Of a stretch of 64,000 nucleotides of DNA, positions 47,833-55,036 are shown one piece after another. This DNA is from QWHO01 sp039809865 (GTDB lineage Bacteria; Vulcanimicrobiota; Xenobia; Xenobiales; QWHO01), in assembly GCA_039809865.1 (NCBI GenBank), contig JBDHVW010000038.1, positions 1 through 64,000 of the forward strand. Direction: 5' to 3'. The notes beneath the pieces are model-generated. The model saw only the letters and a list, made by a program, of their open reading frames with translations. It had not been told where the DNA came from and did not search any database. The translations under genes and the position numbers were made by a program. The stretch's first letter is position 1; every line of letters begins with the position of its first letter.

Positions 47833-48963
47833 TTGCGCTACGCCGATCAGGCCCCTCTGGAGCAAAAACTCTACTTCGAGCTGGAACGGCGATTGCAGGC
47901 CGATCGGCCCGTGGCCGTGGCCACCATCGTGCGCGCCTGGGGCTCCACGCCGCGTGAGGTCGGAGCCAAGATGCTCATCGACTCCGATGGCTCCATTGCC
48001 GGGACCGTCGGGGGCGGGTGCGGCGAAGCGGAGGTCTGGCAAGAGGCCCAGGATTGCCTGAGCGACGGACGCACCCGCGAGGTGCACGTCGACCTGACCG
48101 AGGCTCTGGATACCGACGACGGCAAGGTCTGTGGAGGCCGGCTGGACGTGCTGGTCGACCTGTGGCGCCCCGAGCGCGCGCGCGAGCTGGCGGCTCGCCT
48201 GGTGGGCGAGCTGGAGCGCGGCGAGACCCTGGCCGTGCTCACGCGGCTGGGACCGACCGGCCCTCCCGCCTGGAAGGTGCCGCGCCCGACCGATCCGGTG
48301 GCGGGGGAGCGCCTGCTTTACACGCGCACCGGCCTGGTGGGCACGCTGGGCTCCCCAGAACTGGACGCCGAGTTGCTGGCCCGCCTGCCGGGACGCGGCC
48401 ACCGCGTCGAGTCGGTGGGCGGCCAGGACGTGTTCGTCGAGTTGCTCGAGGCCGCTCCCTCGCTGGTGATCGCCGGGGCCGGTCACATCGCGCGTCCCCT
48501 CACGCGCATGGCCGCCCTGTGCGGCTTCGAGGTCACCGTGGTGGACGACCGTGAGGTATTCGCTGACGCGCGCTGGTTTCCCGAGGCCCACGAGGTGGTT
48601 TGCCGCCCCTTTGCCCAGGTTTTCGCCTCGCTGGAGGTCACGCCGCGCACCCATATCGTGCTGGTCACCCGTGGTCACAAGCACGACGAGGAGTGCCTGC
48701 GCGCCGTGCTGGACAAACCGTGGGGTTACCTGGGAATGATCGGCAGCCGGCGCCGAACCGGCGCCGTCTTCGCCGACCTGGAGCGCGAAGGGGTTCCGCC
48801 CGAAATTTTGGAGAAAATTCACGCGCCGATCGGGCTCGATATCGGTGCCGAAACGCCCGAGGAGATCGCGGTTTCCATCCTGGGAGAGCTGATCGCCACC
48901 CGGCGCGGAGGGCGGGCTCAAGGGCTCAAGCGCGGCAGGACGGCACCCTCGCCCGCAGTATAA
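47833..48963 (+). CDS. XdhC/CoxI-family protein
   Basis: The 376-residue product belongs to the XdhC/CoxI family, which matures or delivers sulfurated molybdenum cofactor to xanthine dehydrogenase-type hydroxylases. The N-terminal domain has VATIVRAWGSTPREVGAKMLIDSDG and TVGGGCGEAEVW (Cys of XdhC), with KVCGGRLDVLVD. The C-terminal Rossmann part shows LVIAGAGHIARPLTRMAALCGFEVTVVDDREVFA, LVTRGHKHDEECLRAVL and GYLGMIGSRRRTGAVFADL. No xanthine dehydrogenase is in the window, so its client must lie elsewhere. The next gene, msrP, is also a Moco enzyme, which may be chance or a Moco-related grouping. The start is TTG 47833. Confidence 0.93.
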   Translation: MRYADQAPLEQKLYFELERRLQADRPVAVATIVRAWGSTPREVGAKMLIDSDGSIAGTVGGGCGEAEVWQEAQDCLSDGRTREVHVDLTEALDTDDGKVCGGRLDVLVDLWRPERARELAARLVGELERGETLAVLTRLGPTGPPAWKVPRPTDPVAGERLLYTRTGLVGTLGSPELDAELLARLPGRGHRVESVGGQDVFVELLEAAPSLVIAGAGHIARPLTRMAALCGFEVTVVDDREVFADARWFPEAHEVVCRPFAQVFASLEVTPRTHIVLVTRGHKHDEECLRAVLDKPWGYLGMIGSRRRTGAVFADLEREGVPPEILEKIHAPIGLDIGAETPEEIAVSILGELIATRRGGRAQGLKRGRTAPSPAV

Positions 48964-48964
48964 T
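48959..48964 (+). promoter_or_regulatory. -10 box upstream of msrP
   Basis: A perfect TATAAT lies at 48959-48964, overlapping the end of the XdhC gene. It ends 9 nt before GTG 48974 and 15 nt before ATG 48980. The expected -35 region is weak. Confidence 0.55.
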
Positions 48965-48973
48965 TCCAGAACA

Positions 48974-49891
48974 GTGAAGATGCCCCCCAGCCAGATAACC
49001 TCGGAGGGTCTGTACGTGTCGCGGCGGCAGTTCTTGCTGGCGCTGGGCGCCATGGCCGTGGGCCTGGGCGGAGCTTCGGTCAACGCCCACCAGCGCCGCA
49101 AGCGCTTCCCCAATCCTTATGCCGACGAGCTGGGCAACCCGGCCACCCCGTTGACCCGTATTCAACGCTATAACAACTACTACGAGTTCGGCCAGGACAA
49201 GGAGAAAGTCTACAAGCGCGTCGCCAAGCTGCACCTGCGGCCCTGGACGGTGCAGGTCGGGGGGCTTTGCCACAAGCCGCGCACCTTTGACATCGACGAG
49301 CTGTTGCTGATGGAGACCGAGGAGCGCGTCTACCGCCACCGCTGCGTCGAGGGCTGGTCGATGGTCATTCCCTGGGAGGGCCTCCCGCTGCGCCGTTTGC
49401 TGGAGATGGTCGAGCCGATGGGGAGTGCGGCCTACGTGCGCTTCGAGTCGCTGCAGCGCCCCAAAGAGATGCCCGGTCAGCGCGGCCTGATGGGGAAGCT
49501 CCCCTGGCCCTACGTCGAGGGTTTGCGCCTGGACGAGGCGATGCATGACCTCACGATGCTCTGCACGGGCGTCTATGGCAAGCCGATCAGCACCCAGAAT
49601 GGAGCCCCGCTGCGCCTGGCGGTGCCCTGGAAATACGGGTTCAAGAGCCCCAAGGCGATCGTGCGGATCGACCTGGTCGAGCACGCGCCCTCCACGTTCT
49701 GGATGCGGATGAGCCCCAAGAACTACGGCTTCTACGCCAACGTCAACCCGGACGTCTCCACCCCGCGCTGGGATCAGCAGAGCGAACGGCGCATCGGTGA
49801 GTTCAAACGGCGCATCACTTTGCCGTTCAACGGCTATGGGGATCAGGTCGCGTCACTCTATTCGGGAATGGACCTGACCCGTTGCTTTTGA
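48974..49891 (+). CDS. msrP: MsrP periplasmic methionine sulfoxide reductase, molybdenum subunit
   Basis: MsrP (YedY) repairs oxidised methionine in periplasmic proteins. The 305-residue product has a twin-arginine leader (VSRRQFLLALGAMAVGLGG) and a sulfite-oxidase-type Moco fold. The molybdenum-ligating Cys is in RHRCVEGWSMVIPWEGLPL, and VPWKYGFKSPKAIVRIDLVE is the other family signature. The mature form begins near HQRRKRFPNPY, as in MsrP from other bacteria. The start may be GTG 48974 or ATG 48980; a TATAAT box lies just upstream. It overlaps msrQ, its heme-containing membrane partner, in the usual msrPQ order. Confidence 0.95.
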   Translation: MKMPPSQITSEGLYVSRRQFLLALGAMAVGLGGASVNAHQRRKRFPNPYADELGNPATPLTRIQRYNNYYEFGQDKEKVYKRVAKLHLRPWTVQVGGLCHKPRTFDIDELLLMETEERVYRHRCVEGWSMVIPWEGLPLRRLLEMVEPMGSAAYVRFESLQRPKEMPGQRGLMGKLPWPYVEGLRLDEAMHDLTMLCTGVYGKPISTQNGAPLRLAVPWKYGFKSPKAIVRIDLVEHAPSTFWMRMSPKNYGFYANVNPDVSTPRWDQQSERRIGEFKRRITLPFNGYGDQVASLYSGMDLTRCF

Positions 49892-50481
49892 CGCGCCCCC
49901 GTCTGGTCGACGCGCTCTGCCTGATCCCGCTGGCACTGTTGTTGTTCGACTGGGCCTTCGGCTTCCTGACCGACCCGGTCGGGGATATCACCGCCCGTAC
50001 CGGCTATGCGGCCCTGATCCTGCTGTTTTTGGGGCTGGCCTGCACACCGGCCCAGTCCTGGCTCAAGTGGCGCAAGTTCGCGGCCGAGCGGCGTCGCTTC
50101 GGCCTCTATGCCTTCTTCTACGCCAGCCTCCACCTCTTGATGTTCATGGTGGATTACAACTTCCGGATGCGCTGGCTGGAGCGCGTCATCGCCGACCGGC
50201 CCTATGCCTTCATCGGGATGACCGTCTTTCTCATGCTCGTTCCGCTGGCCGTCACCTCGACGCGCCCCTGGATGAAGCGCCTGGGCCGCAACTGGAAGCG
50301 CCTCCACCGGCTGACTTACCTGGCCTGCTTCCTTTCGGTCATCCACCTGGCGTGGATCACGAAGGCCGACTTTTTCTGGCCGGCGTTCTTCTTCGGGATG
50401 TTCTTCCTGTTGATGCTGCTCCGCTGGCCCTACCTGCGGCGGCTGCGGACCCTGTCTGGATTTCGCAAAGCCCGATCATAA
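49888..50481 (+). CDS. msrQ: MsrQ heme-binding membrane subunit
   Basis: MsrQ is the integral-membrane partner that passes quinol electrons to MsrP. The 197-residue product has five to six hydrophobic segments. RTGYAALILLFLGLACTPAQSWL, RRFGLYAFFYASLHLLMFMVDYNF (heme-ligating His) and YAFIGMTVFLMLVPLAVTSTRPWMKRLGRNWKRLHRLTYLACFLSVIHLAW (two further His) are typical of the ferric-reductase-like transmembrane family. The start TTG 49888 overlaps the msrP stop as TTGA, indicating coupling; another TTG at 49882 is possible. The stop TAA (50479-50481) falls at the base of a 7+7-bp inverted repeat before the next promoter. Confidence 0.94.
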   Translation: MTRPRLVDALCLIPLALLLFDWAFGFLTDPVGDITARTGYAALILLFLGLACTPAQSWLKWRKFAAERRRFGLYAFFYASLHLLMFMVDYNFRMRWLERVIADRPYAFIGMTVFLMLVPLAVTSTRPWMKRLGRNWKRLHRLTYLACFLSVIHLAWITKADFFWPAFFFGMFFLLMLLRWPYLRRLRTLSGFRKARS

Positions 50482-50530
50482 TTGACTTTCGTCAATTTCG
50501 TTTGACAGGCTCCCGCCGGCGGAATAGAAT
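50480..50530 (+). promoter_or_regulatory. Promoter with upstream palindrome before the transglycosylase gene
   Basis: TTGACA (50502-50507) and TAGAAT (50525-50530) are separated by 17 bp, a near-consensus sigma70 promoter. A perfect inverted repeat AATTGAC-TTTC-GTCAATT lies at 50480-50497, immediately upstream of the -35, and could be an operator or hairpin. The transcript should have a leader of about 37 nt with a Shine-Dalgarno (AAGGGGAG), unlike the leaderless genes elsewhere in the window. Confidence 0.75.
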
Positions 50531-50573
50531 GAGTGTTCCGTCCCTGGGTGGACGGAAGGGGAGAAGTCTTTCT

Positions 50574-51347
50574 ATGAAGATCAACCGAACCTTTGCGGCT
50601 CTATTGTTGGGAATGGTCATGTGGACCGGAGCCGCCGCCCAGACACCGGCCGAAGTGCCGGGCGAGGGAATTTCCGGCAGCCTGATGCCGGTCGAGGAGC
50701 AGGGTGGCCTGTTCCGCCTCTCCACCGAAGAGCTGGAGAACCTGGGGCTGATCCGCTCCAGCAAGCCTGCCGCCGCGGCCGCTTCCGAGGAGGAGGCCTT
50801 CTCGGGCGAGATGGCGCCCATCATGGTGCGCGTGCAGGTGACCCGCTACGTCAAAGTGCCCGTTTACAGCCACCAGCGCCGCTCGATGGCCAGTCGTGGC
50901 GCCTCCGCCGCCCCGCAGAATGCGGTGGTGGGCTACAAGAACGTGGCCAAGCGCTCGGTCGAGCAGCTCGACCTCGTGCCCATCATCATGGCCAAGGCCA
51001 AGAAGTACAACCTGGACCCGCGCCTGGTGCGCGGCGTCATCGAGGTCGAGTCCGCCTTCAATCCCAACGCCGTCTCGTGCGTGGGCGCCGGCGGCCTGAT
51101 GCAGCTGATGCCCGGCACCGCCTACCATCTGGGCTGCCGCGACCGCTTCGACCCCGAGCAGAACATCGAGGCCGGAGCCAAGTACCTCCGCCAGATGATG
51201 GACCGCTTCGGCGACTGGGACCTGGCCATCGCGGCCTACAACGCCGGACCCGGCAATGTGGAGAAGGCCGGCGGCATCCCGCCGTTCGCCGAAACGCAGC
51301 GCTACGTGGTCAAGGTGCGCAAGGCCTGGGGCGCGGCCAAGAAGTAG
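50574..51347 (+). CDS. Lytic transglycosylase (SLT family), exported
   Basis: The 257-residue product has a Sec signal peptide (MKINRTFAALLLGMVMWTGAAAQ), an Ala/Glu-rich linker to about residue 130, and a C-terminal SLT transglycosylase domain (about 140-250): LVRGVIEVESAFNPNAVSCVGAGGLMQLMPGTAYHLG, with catalytic Glu in EVESAF, then ENIEAGAKYLRQMMDRFGD, LAIAAYNAGPGNVEK and RYVVKVRKAW. The enzyme cleaves peptidoglycan glycans to 1,6-anhydro products. It starts at ATG 50574 with GGAAGGGGAG upstream, and a strong promoter precedes it. It is likely a single-gene unit. Confidence 0.95.
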   Translation: MKINRTFAALLLGMVMWTGAAAQTPAEVPGEGISGSLMPVEEQGGLFRLSTEELENLGLIRSSKPAAAAASEEEAFSGEMAPIMVRVQVTRYVKVPVYSHQRRSMASRGASAAPQNAVVGYKNVAKRSVEQLDLVPIIMAKAKKYNLDPRLVRGVIEVESAFNPNAVSCVGAGGLMQLMPGTAYHLGCRDRFDPEQNIEAGAKYLRQMMDRFGDWDLAIAAYNAGPGNVEKAGGIPPFAETQRYVVKVRKAWGAAKK

Positions 51348-51369
51348 GTATCTGGACTTTAGCCCTGAG

Positions 51370-51765
51370 CTACCAGACGACCTTTACGCCCGGGTAATCG
51401 GCAAAGCGCTTGTCCGCACTTACAACGGCCACGTCTTGAAGCCGTGCGGTCGCCAGGATGAATCGGTCAGCCGGGTCGCGATGCACGTCCGGGAGTCGGG
51501 CCGCTTCTTGTGCCACGGACCCGTCTACGGCGAGCACCGTGACGAACGATAACTGCAACCCGAGTCCGATCCATTCGTCCAGGGGCTGGCTCAGGGACAG
51601 CCTGCCGCGCTTCTCCAGGTAGCCGATCTCCCACAGAGAGATAGCCGAAATCCCGATGCGACCTCCGGTCTTGACTTCGCGATTCAGTGCTCGCTGGGCC
51701 CGCGTCGACAGGTTGGAGGGCGAATCCAAGTAGAATATCCACGCATGGGTGTCGGCCAGTATCAT
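51370..51765 (-). CDS. PIN-domain toxin, VapC type
   Basis: The 131-residue product is a PIN nuclease: MILADTHAWIFYLDSP (first Asp), ISAISLWEIGYLEKRGRL (Glu), DPADRFILATARLQD (two Asp) and VVSADKRFADYPGVKVVW (last Asp). The catalytic acidic residues are all present, so it should cleave RNA, often initiator tRNA or rRNA in the VapC class. Its start ATG overlaps the stop of the upstream antitoxin gene by four bases (ATGA at 51765-51762). It converges on the transglycosylase gene across 22 bp. Confidence 0.92.
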   Translation of the reverse strand: MILADTHAWIFYLDSPSNLSTRAQRALNREVKTGGRIGISAISLWEIGYLEKRGRLSLSQPLDEWIGLGLQLSFVTVLAVDGSVAQEAARLPDVHRDPADRFILATARLQDVAVVSADKRFADYPGVKVVW

Positions 51766-52004
51766 GACAGAGCTTCCCAGTGGTCCTGGTCCACGGGCTC
51801 AGTCGGCTCGGCATAGTGGATCACCGACCCTCGGAGCGCGGCTAGAATCTCTTCGTCGTTCATCGCCCTGACAGGAGTCAGACGCACCACGGGGCGACCG
51901 CGATCGGTGACCACCAGCGTGCGGCCCGACTCAACCTGGCGCAGTAGCTCCAGAGCTTGAGCTTTGAACACGGTCTTGGAAACAAACTGCTCGCCACTAG
52001 TCAT
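51762..52004 (-). CDS. Phd/YefM-type antitoxin, VapB partner
   Basis: The 80-residue product has the Phd/YefM fold: FVSKTVFKAQALELLRQVESGRTLVVTDRGRPVVRLTPV, where the first helix and the RGRPVVRL hairpin bind operator DNA as a dimer, followed by an acidic tail (DEEILAALRGSVIHYAEPTEPVDQDHWEAL) that should block the toxin. It is upstream of, and coupled to, the PIN toxin gene. The start is ATG 52004; GAGGAG lies directly before it, unusually close, so initiation could be weak. Two copies of CTAGTCAT (51997-52004 and 52010-52017, 13 bp apart) overlap the start and may be its autoregulatory operator. Confidence 0.88.
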   Translation of the reverse strand: MTSGEQFVSKTVFKAQALELLRQVESGRTLVVTDRGRPVVRLTPVRAMNDEEILAALRGSVIHYAEPTEPVDQDHWEALS

Positions 52005-52063
52005 CTCCTCTAGTCATTTCGGAGCAGCCGTTTGCCATACCTCTGCCTGGCGACCGGTGGGAG

Positions 52064-54055
52064 CTAGTTGCGGGCCTGGCAGCTGGCTCTTCCGCCGCTC
52101 GCCAGCCAGAGCGAGGCGGCTTGCACCCAGTCCTCTTCGGCCGGGCCCTGGGTGAGGTCGGCCCAGGTCTCCTGGGTCAGATAGCTCTGCAGCATCTGGG
52201 CCACTTCGTGACCGAGGCACTGGAAGGCCGCCCGCGCCTGCTCGGCGGGGTCGAAGGTTCCGTCCGGGCCCTGGGCCCACCAGCGCAGCAGCCAGCGGGC
52301 GGCTCGACCCGGGTCGTTGGCGGCCCAGTGGCGATAGCTCGAGAGCGTGGGACCGTACCAGGTGGTCAGGAGCGCGCGGGCCATCCCGGCCGGATCGCTC
52401 AGCACCGCGGCGTGCAGCCAATCTTTCAGGATGGGACCGGACAGAGCTCCAAAGCGCGGCCGTTCTCCCCGGTAGAAGCGTGCAAAGCGAGTCAGAGTCG
52501 GCTCTGGAACCAGGTTCGAAAGGCCTCGCAGCTCGGCCACCTCGGCCCGCAGAAGCTCGCAGGCGTCGGGGGGCAGCTCCGCGTAGACTCGGCGCGCCAC
52601 TTCGGAGTAGCTCGGGCCCAGCGCCATCAGCGCCGTGGCCAGCTCGCGCATGGGACCGGTGGCTGCGCCGCTCAGCAGCCGGCGCAGGTGGCCCGTAATG
52701 GCACCCGGATCGGACTGTTCCGGGCCTAACCCCGGAAAGCCCTCCAGCACTTGATCGCGGTAGAGCAGGCTCTGACGGCCCATGCGGCTCATCTCTTGAG
52801 CCAGGCGGTGAATCTCACGGGCGTGCAGGCGGCTCAGAACCTCGCGCAGCAGCCAGGTGGGGCACTCCAGCAGGAAGACGGCTGCCGTCTGTGGTCCGGT
52901 CAAGCGCAGCGGAGCCGGTGCAGGGGCTTCGGGTGCGGGCTCCGGAGCCAGCTCGATGGGTCCGGTCTGGCGCGCCAGGCGGGCATAATCATCCAGCTGC
53001 TCGCGCATCATCTTGCGTCCGGCAGCGCCCTGCCGAAGCAGGAGCCAGGGGAGCTGCCAGCGGGCCGTGCCCAGCGCCGGATTGGCCTTCACCGAAAGAC
53101 GCGTGCCCGGCTCGAGCTCGTCGGTCTTGAGCACCTGCAGGCCTTCCAGATAGGGGCGCAGCAGACCCGCCAGGCGCGGGCGCAGGAACGGGACGGTGAG
53201 CAACACCGCGGGGGGTTCTTGCGCCCGCAAGGTCGCCAGTAGCTTGCGCACGGGCGCGTCGGCCACGCTGAGCGGGCCCTTCATGGAACGGCAGATCAGC
53301 CACTGCTGCAGAGCTGGCTCCAGAGTGACGCACTCGAGCACGCCCTGGCGGACGTAATCGCTGCTGATACTGGCGCGCAGCCGACTGCGCATCCACTCGG
53401 CGCACTCCAGCGCGGTGCAGCGCAGCGGGGCGGCGCTGGCCACGCGGTCGAGCAGGGCGGGCAGATCGGGGCAGGTGACGCCCTCGTTCTCCAGGGCCGC
53501 CAGCGACGTCAGCAGGACCTCCTTGCCGACCCGGCGGGTGGCGCGCTGCACCAGGTTGGAGTTGCGGGCCATCAGGCGGGCCACCTGGGTGAAGACTTTA
53601 CCCCAGTGGGCGCGCTCGTTGAGAACCTGGCGCAGGGTGCGCTCCACGTGCCGCAGGACCATTTCGGTCGGCTCGCACAACAGGGCTCCGCGCGATTCGG
53701 CCGAGCCCTTGAGGCGCCGGTCGATCCAGGTGCCCGGCAGGGCGCGGATGGGGTCCAGGTCTGGTTTGCCCTTGAGGCCGGCCAGCACGCCCACCGCCAG
53801 GAGGCGTCCGGGGTAGGCCGTGCCGGTGGCCTTGAGAACGCCGCCCACGAGGATGCGATAGCTGTTGGGCTTGAGCCAGGAGGCGGTGACCGCCTCGGGT
53901 GCCGGAACCGGACACCGGCATTCGTGCGCCAGGCGCTCGGCCAGGGCGACGAAACGACGCGTCAGCTCAGCGCCAAAAGCGGAGAGCTGTGGGCTCAGCT
54001 CCAGGCGCAGAGCGGGGATCGAGCTGAAGAGTTCTGGGCAAGTCGATTCGAGCAT
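52064..54055 (-). CDS. Soluble FlhA-C/FliG-like fusion protein
   Basis: The 663-residue product has no membrane segment. Residues about 30-325 match the cytoplasmic domain of FlhA/SctV, the nonameric export gate of flagellar and type III systems: LKPNSYRILVGGVLKATGTAYPGRLLAVG (FlhA: LKPNEYRIxIxGVxVAxGExxPGRLLAM), RALPGTWIDRRL, ALLCEPTEMVLRHVERTL, EVLLTSLAALENEGV and a C-terminal lobe VLLTVPFLRPRLAGLLRPYLEGLQVLKTDEL. After a Pro/Ala linker (about 370-383), RLTGPQTAAVFLLECPTWLLREVLSRLHAREIHRLAQEMSRMGR (385-427) matches FliG N/M modules; two more FliG-like units seem to follow near 480-530 and 605-650. Role unknown: a scaffold for the motor/export apparatus is an inference. Divergent from hpf. 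Confidence 0.75.
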   Translation of the reverse strand: MLESTCPELFSSIPALRLELSPQLSAFGAELTRRFVALAERLAHECRCPVPAPEAVTASWLKPNSYRILVGGVLKATGTAYPGRLLAVGVLAGLKGKPDLDPIRALPGTWIDRRLKGSAESRGALLCEPTEMVLRHVERTLRQVLNERAHWGKVFTQVARLMARNSNLVQRATRRVGKEVLLTSLAALENEGVTCPDLPALLDRVASAAPLRCTALECAEWMRSRLRASISSDYVRQGVLECVTLEPALQQWLICRSMKGPLSVADAPVRKLLATLRAQEPPAVLLTVPFLRPRLAGLLRPYLEGLQVLKTDELEPGTRLSVKANPALGTARWQLPWLLLRQGAAGRKMMREQLDDYARLARQTGPIELAPEPAPEAPAPAPLRLTGPQTAAVFLLECPTWLLREVLSRLHAREIHRLAQEMSRMGRQSLLYRDQVLEGFPGLGPEQSDPGAITGHLRRLLSGAATGPMRELATALMALGPSYSEVARRVYAELPPDACELLRAEVAELRGLSNLVPEPTLTRFARFYRGERPRFGALSGPILKDWLHAAVLSDPAGMARALLTTWYGPTLSSYRHWAANDPGRAARWLLRWWAQGPDGTFDPAEQARAAFQCLGHEVAQMLQSYLTQETWADLTQGPAEEDWVQAASLWLASGGRASCQARN

Positions 54056-54201
54056 CGGGAACTTTTCGGTGGTCTCATGCTATCAAAAAGAACTTGAGAG
54101 TTCCACAGTTTTTTGAGGAAATGTGGCTCCGGGGGGCGGCAGGGGCAACCCTGGGTTCCCCGAAGAGATTGAAAGTAAGAAAACACCAGGAGGCTTGCGA
54201 G

Positions 54202-54783
54202 TTGCAGATAACTGTCAAAGGCAAGAACTTCGACGTCACCGAGGCCCTCAAAGTCTACGCTTCCGACAGGGTTGGAAAAGTGGCGCGACATTTCGATCAT
54301 TCCGCCACCATCATCTCCGCCGACGTGACCATGACCACCGAGCGTAACTGGCACATCGTTGAGGTCACCGTGCACGGCAACGGCTTCGACATGCGGGGGG
54401 AAGAGCGCACCAAGGACATGTACAACTCCGTCGATCGCGTGATCGACAAGCTCGAGCGCCAGCTCAAGAAGCAAAAGGGCAAGCAGATCGCCCGGCGCAC
54501 TCACGGCGAAACCCCCGAAGACTCGGGCGAGACCAGGGCCGCTGCGCCTGAGAAGAGTGGCAACGGCAAGGGCAATGGCCAGAGCTACGCTCCTCGCATC
54601 GAGCATACTTACCGGTTCCAGGCTTCCCCCATGACGGTCGAAGAGGCCATCAAGGAGCTCGAGGCCCACGGACATAACTTCTTTACTTTCCTTAACAGCG
54701 GGAACTCTCGCATCAACGTCATCTACAAGCGCGAGCGTGGCTACGGCCTCATCGATCCGCGCATGGGAGAAGACGAGGACTGA
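54202..54783 (+). CDS. hpf: Long-form ribosome hibernation promoting factor
   Basis: Long HPF binds the decoding centre and dimerises ribosomes into 100S particles in stationary phase. The 193-residue product has the N-terminal S30AE domain (LQITVKGKNFDVTEALKVYASDRVGKVARHF, then VEVTVHGNGFDMRGEERTKDMYNSVDRVIDKLERQLKKQK), a charged linker of about 45 residues, and the C-terminal dimerisation domain ending VEEAIKELEAHGHNFFTFLNSGNSRINVIYKRERGYGLIDP. The start is TTG 54202: AGGAGG lies at 54188-54193, 8 nt upstream, and the family N-terminus begins there. A further upstream ATG (54121) in the same frame adds an unrelated stretch and is rejected. It is divergent from the FlhA-C/FliG gene. Confidence 0.93.
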   Translation: MQITVKGKNFDVTEALKVYASDRVGKVARHFDHSATIISADVTMTTERNWHIVEVTVHGNGFDMRGEERTKDMYNSVDRVIDKLERQLKKQKGKQIARRTHGETPEDSGETRAAAPEKSGNGKGNGQSYAPRIEHTYRFQASPMTVEEAIKELEAHGHNFFTFLNSGNSRINVIYKRERGYGLIDPRMGEDED

Positions 54784-54784
54784 G

Positions 54785-55015
54785 TTGACCCAGATTCTGT
54801 GCAAATTCTGCTCGGGCACGGGCCAGACGGCCTGTGACTGCTGCCAGGGGGGCGGGCAATTGCCCTGCCCCCGGTGCGGCTCCAAGCCAACTTCGGACTG
54901 CCCCGACTGTGGGGGGAAGAAAAAAATTCCCTGTGCCGACTGCCAGGGACAAGGTCATGTCTCGTGTCGCGCCTGCGCTGGCGCCGGCCTCGTGGACATG
55001 CCGACATTCGCCTGA
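54785..55015 (+). CDS. Small DnaJ-type zinc-finger protein
   Basis: The 76-residue product consists almost only of Cys-x-x-Cys-x-Gly-x-Gly units: CKFCSGTG, CDCCQGGG, CPRCGS, CPDCGG, CADCQGQG and CRACAGAG. This resembles the DnaJ central zinc-finger domain without the J domain or the C-terminal domain. Such stand-alone modules (for example in tsp45I/YbaB-type or bundle-sheath-defective-2-like proteins) can act as thiol chaperones. The start is TTG 54785, one base after the hpf stop, so it is in the same transcription unit, and it lies 21 bp before the CtpA-type gene. Confidence 0.8.
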   Translation: MTQILCKFCSGTGQTACDCCQGGGQLPCPRCGSKPTSDCPDCGGKKKIPCADCQGQGHVSCRACAGAGLVDMPTFA

Positions 55016-55036
55016 TGACTCGAGGTAGATAGACCA

